Program-made: the position numbers and the translations under genes | Shown: positions 10,703-22,490 of the stretch, piece after piece | Layout: each line of letters begins with the position of its first letter | Position numbering within the stretch: the stretch's first letter is position 1 | NCBI GenBank assembly: GCA_033032865.1 | Contig: JAWHQI010000040.1 | Coordinates: 8,105,001-8,169,000 of the forward strand | DNA: 64,000 nt | Direction of reading: 5' to 3' | Source: Dactylorhiza incarnata | Taxonomy: Eukaryota > Streptophyta > Magnoliopsida > Asparagales > Orchidaceae | The notes under the pieces: generated by a model | Database searches by the model: none | Told to the model about the DNA's origin: nothing | The model's input: the letters and a program-made list of their open reading frames with translations, nothing else

Positions 10703-11796
10703 TGTTTGTAAGACCCCATTTTTCGCTACAAAACTGGGTCTTACGCCCAGAACCGCCACTTTGTGGTGACACCAACACTCGGGAAGGTCGCCACCACAAA
10801 ATGCCGATCCTGCAGGGCGTATAGATCATAAAAGAAGAAAAGTATATTTGAACATATAGAATCTTAAGCCCACATCACATGTTATATATAGATCATAATA
10901 ATAGTCCACAAGATAATAACTGACATAACAAAGTAATAATAATAAGAGCTCATGCCTAGTACATCATATCCTAACTACAAAATCACTCACAGAAGAAAAT
11001 CTACTGACAGACCCTCACAAATCCTGACACTAGAGCTCCCGTACTAGACTGGCCCACCTCCATCTGCACCGGCCTCTGGTGGTGCTGCATCTCCTTGGTC
11101 CCCTAAAATGATATGGTCCACCGACCGTTAGTCAAAAAGACTAAGCCTCATTTCCCCCATCCATCCCCCAATGGCCCTAGGCACCGAGCGGGAGGATGAA
11201 GCGGAGGATAGCAAGGGGTATAAAACAAAGCAGGTGACATGTCTTAGCTACAGGAGTATCTATCACTATGCAGGTGATTAAATATATGAGTAGTTAATAA
11301 TGCAAGGTAAAGAACAAGTAAAGCAAGTAAGTAAAGACAAGTATAGAATAGAAAAGTAACCATTGATTTATAGGAATGCACATACAAACCTATAGACCAT
11401 GGGGCCATTTAGCAAAGCCTATTGTATAAAAATTCTCATAACCAATTTATACAATAGGGGTAGGGGTTGAAATGCAATGCTTATGCTATGATATGCAGAG
11501 TTTTGTTTGGTAATGTTATGATCACACAAGTGCAACTCACACACTTCGACTCCAAGCGCACAGACCTTTAGTTCCCCCTTTTTGGAGCTAGCAAAACTCC
11601 CAGGAAAACTATGACTTTGAACATCAAGTATGGTTTCTGATGAGCTATGACCTTGATAAAATTTGTACAACTATATATCATCAAAATAATAGCCACTTAT
11701 GAATATCATAATTTTCCAGAAAGGGTTTGACCTCTAATTAAAATATTGATTAATCTATCGCATTCAGAGATTTTCAAAGAAAGTACCAAAAACTAG

Positions 11797-11825
11797 GGTA
11801 TCAGAGCGAACCTCGATCCGAAGAA
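11797..11825 (+). repeat. Isolated inverted copy of PBS and leader inside D1 LTR
   Basis: A 29-base stretch starting GGTATCAGAGCGAACC is identical to the D1 PBS and adjoining leader at 10702-10674, but on the opposite strand and inside the LTR. The matching position of D2 (about 25450-25560) lacks it. No LTR edge is beside it. Confidence 0.85.
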
Positions 11826-13430
11826 TGACCTCTTTTGGAGATTTTATACCGGCGAGCTGGCATTTTGTGAAGAGAACCATATAAAAACTCCTCAAAAAGT
11901 TATACCAAACTTTATAGATCATATTCTTGCTCTAAAAAGTGTTCAGACCAAGTTTCATGAATTTCCAGTGAGTATAAAATCCATAAATTAATTTTCTTAC
12001 AACTAGGGTAAATATTTGGGCTATGAATGAAGTACTATATATGTAAATCCAAAATTCATAACAAAATTATCAGAGAATGATATAATCCATATAAACTTAC
12101 TGACAAAATTTCATGAGCATCCAAGGTATTATGATTACATAAATTCTTAATATAAGAAAGTGCCTTAATTGGTTCTTAACTAATTCAGAGGGAATAAATG
12201 TTCCTAAAAATTCCAGATAAATTATTCAGGGCTTATTTCAACCCCATGAAACTCTCTACTAGGTTCCAAGTCAATCCGACGGCATATGACCTTATGTCCT
12301 TCAATAGGTTCAATATACAACCCTACGGTTTGAACCGGGGTTCTAAGGCACATCCACCGCAAACCACTTGTGGGGGAATTTTATGTGACATCAGGTCAGT
12401 GGTCAAGGTTTCATAACATTTGGATGAGGTTTGATCTCCCAAATCCATCAAGTGCACCTTTGTTCTAATATCCCATAGTTTGACCAATTTTGGGTTACTC
12501 AATTACTCAATCAAATCAATCCCAAATGGGATGAAATTGTTACCAGAGTCGTGTCATGACCCTAAGGACCACCCACCAAAATTTGGTAGGGTTTGGATGC
12601 CATTAAACCCAATAATTAATTCATACATGAATTATTAACTTTCTACAAAAACTATAGAAAAAGGTTCTCCAAAAATTCCCATTTTTGGATATGTTTAGAG
12701 TAAGGGTAAAGCATATTCTACAAATTTCAAAGCATTTGGATGTCCGTATTAGTGCGGGCACAAAAATCAATCTCTGGTCAACCCTATGTATAGGTTGCAC
12801 TATTTTGAGAGCTGTAGTCAAACCAGTAGGCCAAATTGGCTCAAATCAATTTTAAAATAAACTAGACAAGGAGATCTACAACTTTTGTCTCTGGCTATTT
12901 TTCCTAAAACGACCTCTAAAGGGGTTCAATTTTTTATTTTTAAAAATGAGTATTTTGAGTAATAATTATGACGTAAATAATCACCAACATTGTATAAATT
13001 AAGATGGAGGGCATCGGTTCATCTTCTCCAATCACCCACCAACTAGACCTGAGTGGTGGATTGTAGCCATGCTGATCGCCGGTCTGCCATGGTCGGTCGA
13101 GAGCTCTTGGGTGTCATGTTGATAGGTGCTTAGATGATAGAATTCTTCTGGAAAGTGGGGAAAACTCCTTCCCTTCACCCCTTAATCCCTTTTGTAGAAC
13201 CAATCCTGGTAGGGGAAGAGATGAAGCTTTGGATTCGTCCATTAACACCGTTCATGGTGAAAATTTCGGCCATCCCCAAAGGTCACCAAATGCATCCCCC
13301 GTAAGAGTTGGAAACCATCTTAATCTTCTCCTATTTGATGGGGGGAATGAATCCCCATCAATTGGGAGGACTTTTGGACTCCCTTGGCCATGAATTTGGC
13401 AACCAAAACGAGTCCCGTCCGCATCCCATC

Positions 13431-13640
13431 GGTTGTGCTACCACTAGTGCTAGCACTAGCGCTAGCATCTCAACGGCGTAAAGCTCGCCGGTTCTTGTAC
13501 TGCCCCTAGCGATAGTGATAGCGCCTAACGCTGGCACCTGCGCTAGCGTCTCAATGGTGTACAGTTCATCTCAGCGGTTCAAGGCTCGCCTCAACGGTCC
13601 GGCTAAACCACCACTAACGCCAGTGCTAGCCGTTGGCGCC
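13431..13640 (-). repeat. Mixed CpG word array in D1 LTR
   Basis: GCTAGCGC-type words (13446-13475, 13550-13560, 13620-13630) and a TCTCAGCGGTTC word (13569-13580) occur together. These are the words arrayed separately in the LTRs of the B/C/E/H family and of element A. Confidence 0.7.
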
Positions 13641-13911
13641 GCATTTAATACACCCCCTTCTTTCTACGATTGGATGATTGGGGTGTTATGAGGGGACACC
13701 CTTACTGGGTTAGTTATGTCATTGTGGGGTCATGGGTTATGGTGATGCCCTAAAGACAACCCTTGGCTTGGTAACTGGAAATTACTATCTGCAGACCATG
13801 GTGATTTTCGCCTCGAGCCTAAGCTTTTATGATCTCTTCGCGCATCCTAGGGTTTTGTCATGAACTAGTCATGATAAAACCAACCAATGGGTCTGGTTAT
13901 TTGTGTTCTCA

Positions 13912-14439
13912 TTAGTTTCACCAAAACCACAACAACTGGTTTTAAGAACCCGATCTGGGACCTCTACCAGCACATGGACCTTCATACCATGGGAACTTGT
14001 CAACCAACATGGTTGTTCTCATCAGTTACACACACTCCACGTGGTCCTACACTCATATTATTGAGCATGCCATGGGGACTTGATAGTTGCGCTTAGAGTT
14101 TCCACATAAGGGGACTTATATCGCTAGGATGCCTGCCATAGATGAATGGTCCCATAATGGGGTTAGTCAATCTATCACAGAGATAAAACCACGCCTTAGC
14201 ATACATGTGAACATCACGTTCAACTTTAGTATTTTTGTGTGTTTCTTTCCTTAAACACATCATCCGTTATTCTTGAAATTTCGACATTATAACGACGTCT
14301 TCTCCGCATTCACACATCTAGAAAAACACTATATGCACCGTCAAACAATCATTACTGAATCGTTCCACGAGTTCGGTTTCAACAACCATGCATAATCCAT
14401 TAATGAACACGGATCTATAATGCAATCTTGGGGAACGGA
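13912..14439. other. Unassigned DNA between D1 and D2
   Basis: There is no convincing coding sequence. The stretch was continuous with 27543-27998 before the D2 element arrived, as the CTCAA duplication shows. I see no repeat or gene I can name in it. Confidence 0.5.
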
Positions 14440-14444
14440 CTCAA
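14440..14444. repeat. Target-site duplication of D2, left
   Basis: CTCAA immediately before TGTAACATCC; the same five bases follow the LTR at 27538-27542. Confidence 0.85.
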
Positions 14445-14620
14445 TGTAACATCCCCCAAACAACTAGACCCCTAGAGTGGTTTTGTCTGACTCGGTCATG
14501 ACAAAACCCTAGGAAGCTTGAAGAGAACACTTGGCCTTAGGCTTGAAGGGGAAGAGCACCTTGGTCTACAAATAGCAATTTCCAATTTCCAAGCTTAGGG
14601 TTGGAATTTAGGGACTCACC

Positions 14621-15063
14621 TTGACCCCTTGACCCCACCATGGCACACCTAACCCTTTGTAGGGTACCTTAGAACACCAAGGACCCATTGGGGTCAACCA
14701 AAGAGGACAAGTTGACCAAAGTCAACATTAACCCTAAATTGGTCAAAGTAGCCTAATTAGGGTCAATTGACCTCCACCATGCCAAATTGACCTTTCCCCT
14801 ACCCTTATAAGAATATTAGGGACCCAGTGGACCAAAAAGCCACATCATGGGGCCACCAATTCAGCTAATTTGACCTAAGTCAACTCTAGCCCAATCTTGG
14901 TCAAAGTGATTTGTGGAAGGTCAATTGGCCTCCACCTTGCCAAATTGACCCTACCTAGACCTTCCTAACCCTTAAGGGAGGCCAATGGGTCACTAACCAC
15001 CCATTGGGATCAACCCAAGTGGTCAATTTGACCAAAGTCAACTCAACCCTAATTTTAGGTCAA
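14621..15063 (+). repeat. 158-bp tandem repeat rich in TTGACC (W-box) sites
   Basis: Equivalent sites recur exactly 158 bases apart: TTGACC at 14712, 14870 and 15028; GGTCAA at 14741 and 14899, and at 14761 and 14919; TTGACC at 14787 and 14945. In all I count eight TTGACC and seven GGTCAA in 443 bases, plus three shorter GTCAA cores. TTGAC(C/T) is the W-box bound by WRKY transcription factors. The block lies upstream of the TATA box and is absent from the D1 LTR. Confidence 0.85.
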
Positions 15064-15438
15064 AATTCCCTATTTTCTCCCAAATCAAGCCCAATCCACT
15101 TGGGCTAGGCCAAATTGGAGTAGCCCATTAGCTTAGGATGCTGATAATTACCAAGAGTTGTCACTCAATTTCTGTAAATGATGAGTAGGAGAGAAAAAGT
15201 GCAATTTCCCCAATTTTGAAGAGAGAGAAGGCCATTAATGGCCATGGGATGCAAAGGGCCTCCCCTCTTCATATCCAAAGGCTTTATACCTCCCCCTCAT
15301 TAGTTTTGAAGATTTTAATAGCCATGGTCGGCCACCCAAGTGTCTAATTTAATGGAATTTCAGTTTTGGCCAAAAACTCCTAAATACCATTAATGGTGAA
15401 ATTGGAGGTTTCACCTCTTCCCCTTCCACAAGTGGCTC

Positions 15439-15446
15439 TATAAAAA
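15439..15446 (+). promoter_or_regulatory. Candidate TATA box of D2 LTR
   Basis: TATAAAAA about 375 bases downstream of the W-box repeat, followed by a plausible leader. It is the best core-promoter candidate in this LTR. Confidence 0.55.
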
Positions 15447-15732
15447 GCCTCACAAGGCTGTGAGGATGAGTTTCCCCTACTCACCAGAGAGAATTGAGCT
15501 TGTTGGTTTGGAGGATGTAGAGGCACCAAACTTAGGATCGGTCATGGCAAGGAAGGGATTTGGCAAGACTTCAAGGATCCACACAGGTCTGGTTCTTCTC
15601 CTCTACTCCAGTGAATAGATCCACACCTACTGCTTGCAAGGTTTAAGTCCAATTGGCCCTAAATCATGTTGACCAAAAACTCCATTTTTTGAGATTTTTC
15701 TTCTTGCCTAAACCTCCGGTTCCGGCCACCAC

Positions 15733-15737
15733 CGGCC
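15733..15737. repeat. Target-site duplication of element C, left
   Basis: CGGCC before the 5' LTR; repeated at 24000-24004. The target is itself a CGGCC-rich patch of D2, so part of the match could be local repetition, but both LTR edges are clean. Confidence 0.8.
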
Positions 15738-15897
15738 TGTTGGAACATGGTCTTCCGCATCTCCTAGGTTTGAGAATAACAAATCCTACGTGTATTTAAT
15801 CTTGTGTGTTCAAGTGTGCAGGTTTACTAGGTCCACATGACTCAAGGAGTACACATGATGACTGCCCCCAAAATTGAGGCCAAGATTCGAAGAGGCT

Positions 15898-16215
15898 CAC
15901 TAGCGTCGGCGGTAGCAATAGCGCCTGGCGCTAGCGATGATTAGCGACAATCCGGCGGTGGTTATAGAAGGCGCTAACGCCCGGCGGTATCGGATAACGT
16001 CGGCGGTAGCGATGAACACAGAAGGCATAAAAGCCAGGTTGCCGCGGATTGAAGATCTTGCCGTGCAAAGAGTTTCTTAACCAGGGATAGCGCTGGCGAT
16101 AGTGGATAGCGCTGGCGGTAGCGTGACGCACATAAGGCATAGAGCAGCATATTGCCATGGATAGGAGATTCTGCCGCGCAAAATGTTTCCTAATCCGGGC
16201 TAGCGCCGGCGGTAG
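15898..16215 (+). repeat. GCTAGCG / CGGCGGTAGCG word array, C 5' LTR
   Basis: About ten variants of a CGC(C/T)GGCGGTAGCG or GGCGCTAGCG word are spread over 320 bases and end just before the TATA box. The sequence is CpG-rich against an AT-rich background. Confidence 0.8.
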
Positions 16216-16223
16216 CGTGAAGG

Positions 16224-16232
16224 CTATAAATT
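16224..16232 (+). promoter_or_regulatory. TATA box, C 5' LTR
   Basis: CTATAAATT directly after the word array; conserved in the 3' LTR at 23281-23289. Confidence 0.7.
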
Positions 16233-16937
16233 GAATGCTTTGGCTCCGAATTCCTCATCCTCCTCCAATCCCAAACTCCAGAGCTTCGTGTCACAGCAGA
16301 GAGAGGAAGATTCAGAGCGATACTCCCACAATTCCATAAAGCCTTAAGGAGATCCATGGAGAAGATTTCAACACGCATCATCATCGTGACGAAAGGCTGC
16401 ATCGACTATGATCATACTCTGCGGGACTTCATCCACTTCTCCAAGAGATCCACATAGAGGGAGTTTTTATATTATTGTCTTTTCATTTCATATCTTTTCT
16501 GTAAACGGTAGTGAAATCGCCTCGTGTTGGCGACTAGGTCTGGGGTAGGACTTAGGGCTGAAAATCGCCTCGTGTTGGCGACTAGGTCTAGGGAGTAGAT
16601 CTAGGGGGTGCTCAAGGCCTTTCTGGGGATAGATTGGCTAGAGCGGCTTGAGGCCGTATCTGGGGAGAGATCGGCTAAAGCCAACCGGTTCGTGGGGATA
16701 CGAGTCGGTATAGAAAACAAAAAGGATTTTTATTAGTCGCCTCAGATTTCTAGCGTCACAGGAATCAAGTTTTGTAAAACATTATTTGATATTAATAAAG
16801 CATGTCTATTCATTATTGTTTTACTTGATTTCTCATTATATTAATCTTGCAATATTTCAAATTTTTCTAAATAAATACTAAACTTTTTGAAAACCCTTAT
16901 TCACACCCCCTCTAAGGGCGCCGACCGATCCAACAAG

Positions 16938-16949
16938 TGGTATCAGAGC
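16938..16949 (+). promoter_or_regulatory. Primer-binding site of C (initiator tRNA-Met)
   Basis: TGGTATCAGAGC two bases after the LTR, followed by TAGGTT, one mismatch from the longer tRNA complement. Confidence 0.9.
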
Positions 16950-16983
16950 TAGGTTATTCCAATCGGCTTAACAACCGAGAATA

Positions 16984-18642
16984 ATGGCGTCTAATGATCT
17001 CGCTTCAACTAGTGGGGAAAATTTCTGTGAAGATGAAATATCACATAAATCACCCTTGTTTGAAGGAACAAATTATAAAGGATGGAAAATTTTAATGGAA
17101 AAATTTATTAAAACTTTAGACATCGAAGTATGGAACTTAGCAATTATAAGACGTGCGGATGAATCGAATAAAAAAGAACATCAGCTAAATGCCAAAGCCA
17201 AACACTATTTATTTTGTGCACTATCTAATGAAATTTTCAAATTCTTATATTGCTTTTCTAGTGCATACAAAATATGGCGCTTTCTTGAAGAAATGTATGA
17301 TCTTCCTCTCGCAGGTATGGAACAAACACAGGAGGAAAAGAACGTACAAGCATCCATTATCTTTCAAGAAGATCTCTCTCGGAGCGAAGCCATGGAGAAT
17401 ATTTAAATAGAAAAGAAGAACAATACACCAAGAGAAAAAGAAGAAGAAATCTTACTTTTGGAAGAGGAGTGCCAAGAAGAAGACAAAGGAACAATATGTT
17501 CAAATCCTCCCTCATCCAAAAGCAATGTAAGGAAATCAAATTCTATCTTTTGTACTTCTATCTCTTCATTACAATTGTTACAAAATACTAAGCGCAAAAT
17601 TAAGAAATTAAAGAATGCTAATAAACTGTTGCGCTTAGAAAATAAAAATTTAAAAGCAAAAGTTAAAGTAGTATCAAAATCTGATTTATCTAGCTTTACT
17701 CATGTCACTTCAATTAAAAATACAAAATCTTGTTTTGATTGTAATAATTTAAATGAAAAATGCAAAGAACTTGAAAAAGAAATTACTTTTATAAAAGAAC
17801 AAAATGAAAAATTATGTTTAGAAAATTCATCTTTGATAAATGATTGTGCTAAGTGCAACGACTATAAAATTGAAATTAAAGAGATGGATGAAACATTTGA
17901 TGAGTTTAGAAATGAGTATCAAAATCATATTGACTTTATTGTCTCCACTCTTAAAAATAGCACAACAGCTTATAATAAAGCTAGGCATAATCTAAAGATA
18001 AAGAATGATGAATTAAAATCAAAAATCAACTTGCTTATGAAAATTATAAATACAAATTCAAAACATACAAATTTAGAATATCAAGCAATATCTAAAAGCA
18101 AGTTGAATACAAATATCTTAACTAAACCTAATAATCGGAATAAGAAACAAAATGTTTTTTCATATCAAAAACCAAATCATCATTATTTACAAAATCTTGT
18201 TTCTCCCAATTTAAAATTGAAATTACACAAATTTCCTATAAATGATAATTTCAATTATAATCTTCAAAGGAAAGAAAATCATCATGGAAATTTGATAAAT
18301 AAGAACAATATTAAACCAAGTCTTGAATGGAGACCAAAAGGCAAAAATGAGAACTTAAATGCAAGGATCCATTCATCACATTCTTTTCCCAACTTAAATT
18401 CAAATGAAAACAAATTTCCATTATATAATAAATTCAAGAGTAATGATTATGGAAATTTGAAAAACAAAAATTACATTTGTTCATGGTACGAATGGAAACC
18501 TATACTTAAGAATGACACATTAATGTCAAACGAAAGGGCCCATTCAAACATATCTCCCCAAAAGAAAACACGATGTATTTGGGTACCCAAAGGAACCGTC
18601 ACTCCCGGTCCTCTTTGGATACCTAAATCTCTTATTCATTAG
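16984..18642 (+). pseudogene. gag: Shortened gag of element C, one in-frame stop
   Basis: The ATG at 16984 lies 35 bases after the PBS and starts MASNDLAS. The frame continues to TAG at 18640-18642 (553 codons including stops) and is broken only by TAA at 17404-17406. Residues 1-140 are the N-terminal gag part (PLFEGTNYKGW, then helices). A long Lys/Asn/Glu-rich coiled-coil region follows, and the last 20 residues (IWVPKGTVTPGPLW) match the end of Sirevirus gag. The C-terminal UBN2 part and the CCHC knuckles of E and H are missing, so RNA packaging may have relied on a partner Gag. The single stop in an otherwise open frame of this length implies the frame was recently maintained. Confidence 0.88.
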
Positions 18643-19620
18643 TATCGCATCATTTGCATGAAGTAGAAATCAATTAAAATGAAATACATAAATTTCTACT
18701 TCATGATGTGCTCTAATGTCTTTTCTATCTTTTTCTTTTTGTGTTTCTTTTTAAACTATCATGCCATGGTCATCTTATATAGTATTGGAAATATGATTTT
18801 ATCTCATAAATCTTAATGAGTTTATAAATCATTCCTGATCAAAATTCAAAATCATATTTTGATGACCTATCTTTTATTCGTATATTCATTCCTTCTAAAA
18901 TATCTTATATTATCCATTTAAATCAAACTCTAAATTTGCTATAAGATATTTCAAATCAAATCCCGTTATTAGATTCTTAGCCTTCACCAACAAGTGGATA
19001 AAATTCTGAATTTGCTATGAGATACTTGTCTAAATTAAAAAGAAAAACACATAAGACATATTGAAAGATTAATTGTCATAAATATTGATGCCATACGCAC
19101 CACCATGATCTATTGATATCTTTTGCTAAAACTCTCTAAAATTATAATTATGTAAAATCATAAGATCTCTAAATTCAAAAGATCCACTCAGTTCTAACAC
19201 TTCATTGGTGATCATAATAAGTACATGAATGAATTAATGTAGTATGACTTGCATGTATCTCATTTGCTTATAAACCATAGAATCAACGTTATATTAATAA
19301 AACAAATGAAATCATTCATTCTATGTCAAAATATTAAATCATTATCTCAATTAAATCAAATGAAATCAAATGAAATCACTTTCTTGAATACATGCAACAT
19401 TATCTCAATTAATCTTGTGGTATAACAATTACAATCAAACTCATTATTCTAGCATTATCAACTAATAGATATTATTCATGCTAGTTATCTCATATTACCA
19501 TAATGAATTAATTATGAAGTAAAATAAAATAAAATTGAACGATAAAATAACTATGTGACTTTAAATTGTGATAAAAGTCTAGAAAAATTTGAATTCACAT
19601 ATATTATGATAATTTATCTT
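18643..19620 (+). other. AT-rich region replacing pol in element C
   Basis: About 1 kb of AT-rich DNA without coding lies where integrase and RT would be. Element B begins with the same sequence after its gag, so this is part of the gag-only subfamily and not a random insertion. Confidence 0.7.
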
Positions 19621-19680
19621 ATAGATCATGCAAGATCTCATTTGTCATGACTTGAGATAGGTGTCCTAGATCTTTCATGT
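19621..19680 (+). pseudogene. Remnant of RNase H C-terminus (deletion scar) in C
   Basis: The stretch 19627-19684 aligns base by base with the last codons of RNase H in element E (31279-31221, minus strand), including the part that encodes GVLDLSC in E. In C it is no longer attached to any upstream pol. It marks the 3' edge of the deletion that removed pol. Confidence 0.75.
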
Positions 19681-20743
19681 TAAAATATGCTTACAAATAC
19701 AATTTTCTTCATTTTTAACCATCAAAAACATTTCCAAAAATTCTGAAAATTCAGCATGAAACTACTAATGGGACACCTAATCAGGTTCAAGCATCAAAAT
19801 TTTCAAAACCCTAAAAAATCACGTACTATTTCCCGTGCTAGCGCTAGCGCCGGCGCTAGCGTCGAGGTTCATTTTTCTGTATTTTTTAAATTTTTAAAAA
19901 TCCCTAAAAATATATAAATCTATATTTTCTACTTAGTTTTGCACTTCTATGTTTCTTTATTTTTTGAAAAATCAAATACAAAACTACAAAAACCAAATTA
20001 CTAAAAATATGCTTTGCTTGTGTTATTTCCTTTGTTTACAGTTCATCTTTATGCAAAAATCAAATATAAAAATTACAAAAGCAAAAATTACAAAAATATG
20101 CTTTTTATTCTTTTGAACTTGACTTTTCTATGTATCTTGCGAAAGGGTGATTTGGGCTATCATCCCATCATATCACCTAGTACCGGGCGAACCTCTCACA
20201 AGGCAGTCCTCGGGAAGTCCAAGATCAATTTTATAAGTTCAAACTTTAAATAAATATTACTCTTCAAAAAATATCAAAAATATTGTATGAACTTCATTGA
20301 AAATCAAGCATGATTTAGTCTATTATTTAGAAATTCTACAATGTTGCAATTTATCTTTTCAAACTACGTTGAACATTGTTTTTCATCATGCTTTGATATA
20401 TCTATTAATATGTGCATCAATTATATGTTAAAGGTTGTGTAGGATCAAGCTTAGCATGCCTCTAAGTATGAGAAATGTTTTATGTTTGATAATGATAGAT
20501 ATTCACTCACTTTTTGGCATTGTCGACATAGGGTTTAATTTAAGAATGCTTGTGTATGTTTATATATTAGTACAATGAATTAAAATTGCACAAGTATCTT
20601 ACCTACACTCCTTTATTTGCACTTTTACAAATTAAGAAAAGTGGTTATCTTTCTTATAAATTATATTGGTTTGCAAAACAAGTGTATTCGGAGAACTTTG
20701 CACAAAACAAAAATCATGAAATAATTTAACAAAGTTATCTCCA

Positions 20744-20804
20744 CCAAGCACTACTTGAACCTCCTGATAAGTCTTAATAAGCATTGTGAGGTTGAGCACC
20801 TTGG
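20744..20804 (+). other. Conserved hairpin 1 in C
   Basis: 61 bases beginning CCAAG and ending CTTGG. An inner arm AACCTC pairs with GAGGTT around a loop containing CTGATAAGTCTTAATAAGC. The matching hairpin in E is 30187-30247 and in H 55562-55621. Confidence 0.7.
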
Positions 20805-20918
20805 AAAGAATAGTAAAGTATCTTGTGCAAACCATTACTTTCTTTCAAAATAAAAACCACTTATTCTTAAGTACACCGGATCACAATAAAAAAAACAAGA
20901 ATAAAATTATGTGATCCC

Positions 20919-20979
20919 CCAAGCACTACCTTGCACCCTGATAAGTCTTAATGAGCATTGTGTGTGCAAAGCACCTTGG
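20919..20979 (+). other. Conserved hairpin 2 in C
   Basis: 61 bases with the same outer CCAAG/CTTGG and nearly the same loop as hairpin 1, but the inner arm is TTGCAC paired with GTGCAA. The E counterpart is 30005-30065. Confidence 0.7.
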
Positions 20980-22490
20980 TAGTTGTACATTTTTTTGTGT
21001 ATTGAAGTGAGTGGAAGTAAAATTATTTGTGTTTCATTGTGCCTTCACTTTACATATTACTTGTATTTTTGATTAAAACATGTGTTTACTCTACTCAAAA
21101 ATACACTTATGTGCACATCATTATCGTCCATAACACTTCTTCTTATGAGTATTGGATCCTAACGCTAATTCTATGCTACTCTTTATTTATGAAATGCACT
21201 AGATTACCTAGCATGTTTTCTACAATGTTTAGTATGATTTGAAATTATGAATTGAAATTACATTGTAGTAATCTCTTTATGATAATATTATTTCATGCTT
21301 GGTTATTTATTATTTTTGTCAACCATAAAAGATTTTCATTGAAACATGATTTACATAAACATCTTCTATTTGAAATTAACTCATATATCTTTTTATGGAT
21401 TATCCTTGATTAAAATAAGATATTTTATGTATTTCTACAAGTCTTCCGCATCATCACCATATAATTTTTACCTTGTGCTTTCATGCTTATATCAAGTCTA
21501 AAATCTCAATTTTTCTAAAAACAAGTGGTAGACTTGCTGGGTAGAATTTATATTGGTTGTTCTAACACGTATATCATTTTTATGCTATAAACTCTGATTT
21601 ATTTCTATGTACACTTTCATGCTAAACACTCCTACAACAAGTAAAATATCGCCTATAAAAACATCCTCTTTTTTTATTTCAAATCAATATTTTCTTCTCT
21701 AATTGCTATAAGGATGTTGTTTCTTTATTCAAAAATGCTTCAACTCTTATCTTTATAAAGTTTATTTTGAAACTCAAAAACATCTCCTTTTTGAACTTAA
21801 ACTCTTATTTAATATTATGATGTTTCTTTTTCAAAATCTTCCGCAATGCTCAAACTCTAATTCATTCATGAATTTCAATATTGCTAAGAGTATTTTAATT
21901 TTCAAATAAAAATCCATATGCTATGAAATTTCCCATTAAGATTTAAATGCTAAATGTTTCCAATAATTACTATCCTGACTTCATTTCTCACCATAGCGGG
22001 GGCGTAGGGTTGTAGACATTAGATAACCTTATCTAGTCATGTCTTTTCCTTAACCGGGGAGGGTTCCAGTGGGGCCTTGCGAGGCACTGGGGGGAAAGAG
22101 TGCTAGGTTAAGTTTTGTCTAGTGTTTGCATATGGGACTAACACCCCAACCTACGGCATGTGTGCAGCTCCTCATGCTCATCTGTCACTTAGTACGGGGC
22201 TAGGGTGTAGACGTATTGTCTGGGTAGATGGATTACTTGGAAATCACTATTTGTTTTATGCTTAAAACTCTTATTTAAAGGGGAAATCATTATTTTTTTT
22301 GCTTAAACTCTGATATATAAAAGAGGGAGAACTACAAACTAAAGGGATAAAATAAGTCATAACTCTAATCATTTTCAATGAAAGACAAGTCTAAAACTCC
22401 TTATCATTTACTTAAAAAGCTCGATCATGCCTTCTCTTTTATTTACACATTTTTTAGTGCTCTGTTTCCCTACCCACTTTTGTTAATAAC

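Larger units (their letters stand above)
9433..13911 (-). mobile_element. Element D1: Ty3/gypsy fragment (LTR, PBS, gag)
   Basis: On the minus strand the order is LTR (13911 to 10707), tRNA-Met PBS, and a decayed gag running into the LTR of element A at 9432. The LTR end ...GGGGTCTTACA and the gag type fit a chromovirus-like gypsy element. Its LTR is homologous, in opposite orientation, to the solo LTR D2 at 14445-27537. Everything downstream of gag is lost at the junction with A. Confidence 0.8.
10707..13911 (-). repeat. LTR of gypsy element D1
   Basis: Its inner end is exact (TGTAAGACCCC on the plus strand, beside the PBS). Along its length it aligns, inverted, with D2: the promoter-distal end around 27430-27537, the CCACCTCCA...GCACCGGCCTC block near 11055, and the CCTAGGGTTTTGTCATGA block near 13850. 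The outer end near 13911 is set by where similarity to the D2 start fades. It is about 3.2 kb against 4.8 kb for D2, because it lacks the W-box repeat region. No coding sequence is seen in it. Confidence 0.75.
15738..16935 (+). repeat. 5' LTR of element C
   Basis: TGTTGGAACATGGTC...GATCCAACA. The word array spans 15898-16215, the TATA box is at 16224, and the C tract near the 3' end is only C5 (16906-16910). The leader near 16505-16580 repeats the phrase AATCGCCTCGTGTTGGCGAC twice. Confidence 0.95.
19681..22490 (+). other. 3' non-coding region of C, homologous to E and H
   Basis: No coding is seen. It aligns with 31220-29260 (minus) of E and in part with 54671-55980 of H. It contains a GCTAGCGC word cluster at 19836-19865, two hairpins (20744-20804, 20919-20979) and a G-rich stretch near 22000-22090. 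Confidence 0.75.

Noticed and set aside
13887..14096. 69-residue plus-strand ORF near the D1 edge
   Set aside because: It starts inside the decayed LTR end and shows no domain or composition bias typical of coding DNA.
15931..16158. Minus-strand ORF repeated at 22970-23179
   Set aside because: Both are translations of the word array in the two LTRs of C; duplication reflects the LTR pair and not a gene family.
16938..16949. tRNA gene suggested by TGGTATCAGAGC-type matches (here and at 2568, 36241, 57746)
   Set aside because: Only the 3' complement of tRNA-Met is present, always next to an LTR, so these are primer-binding sites.
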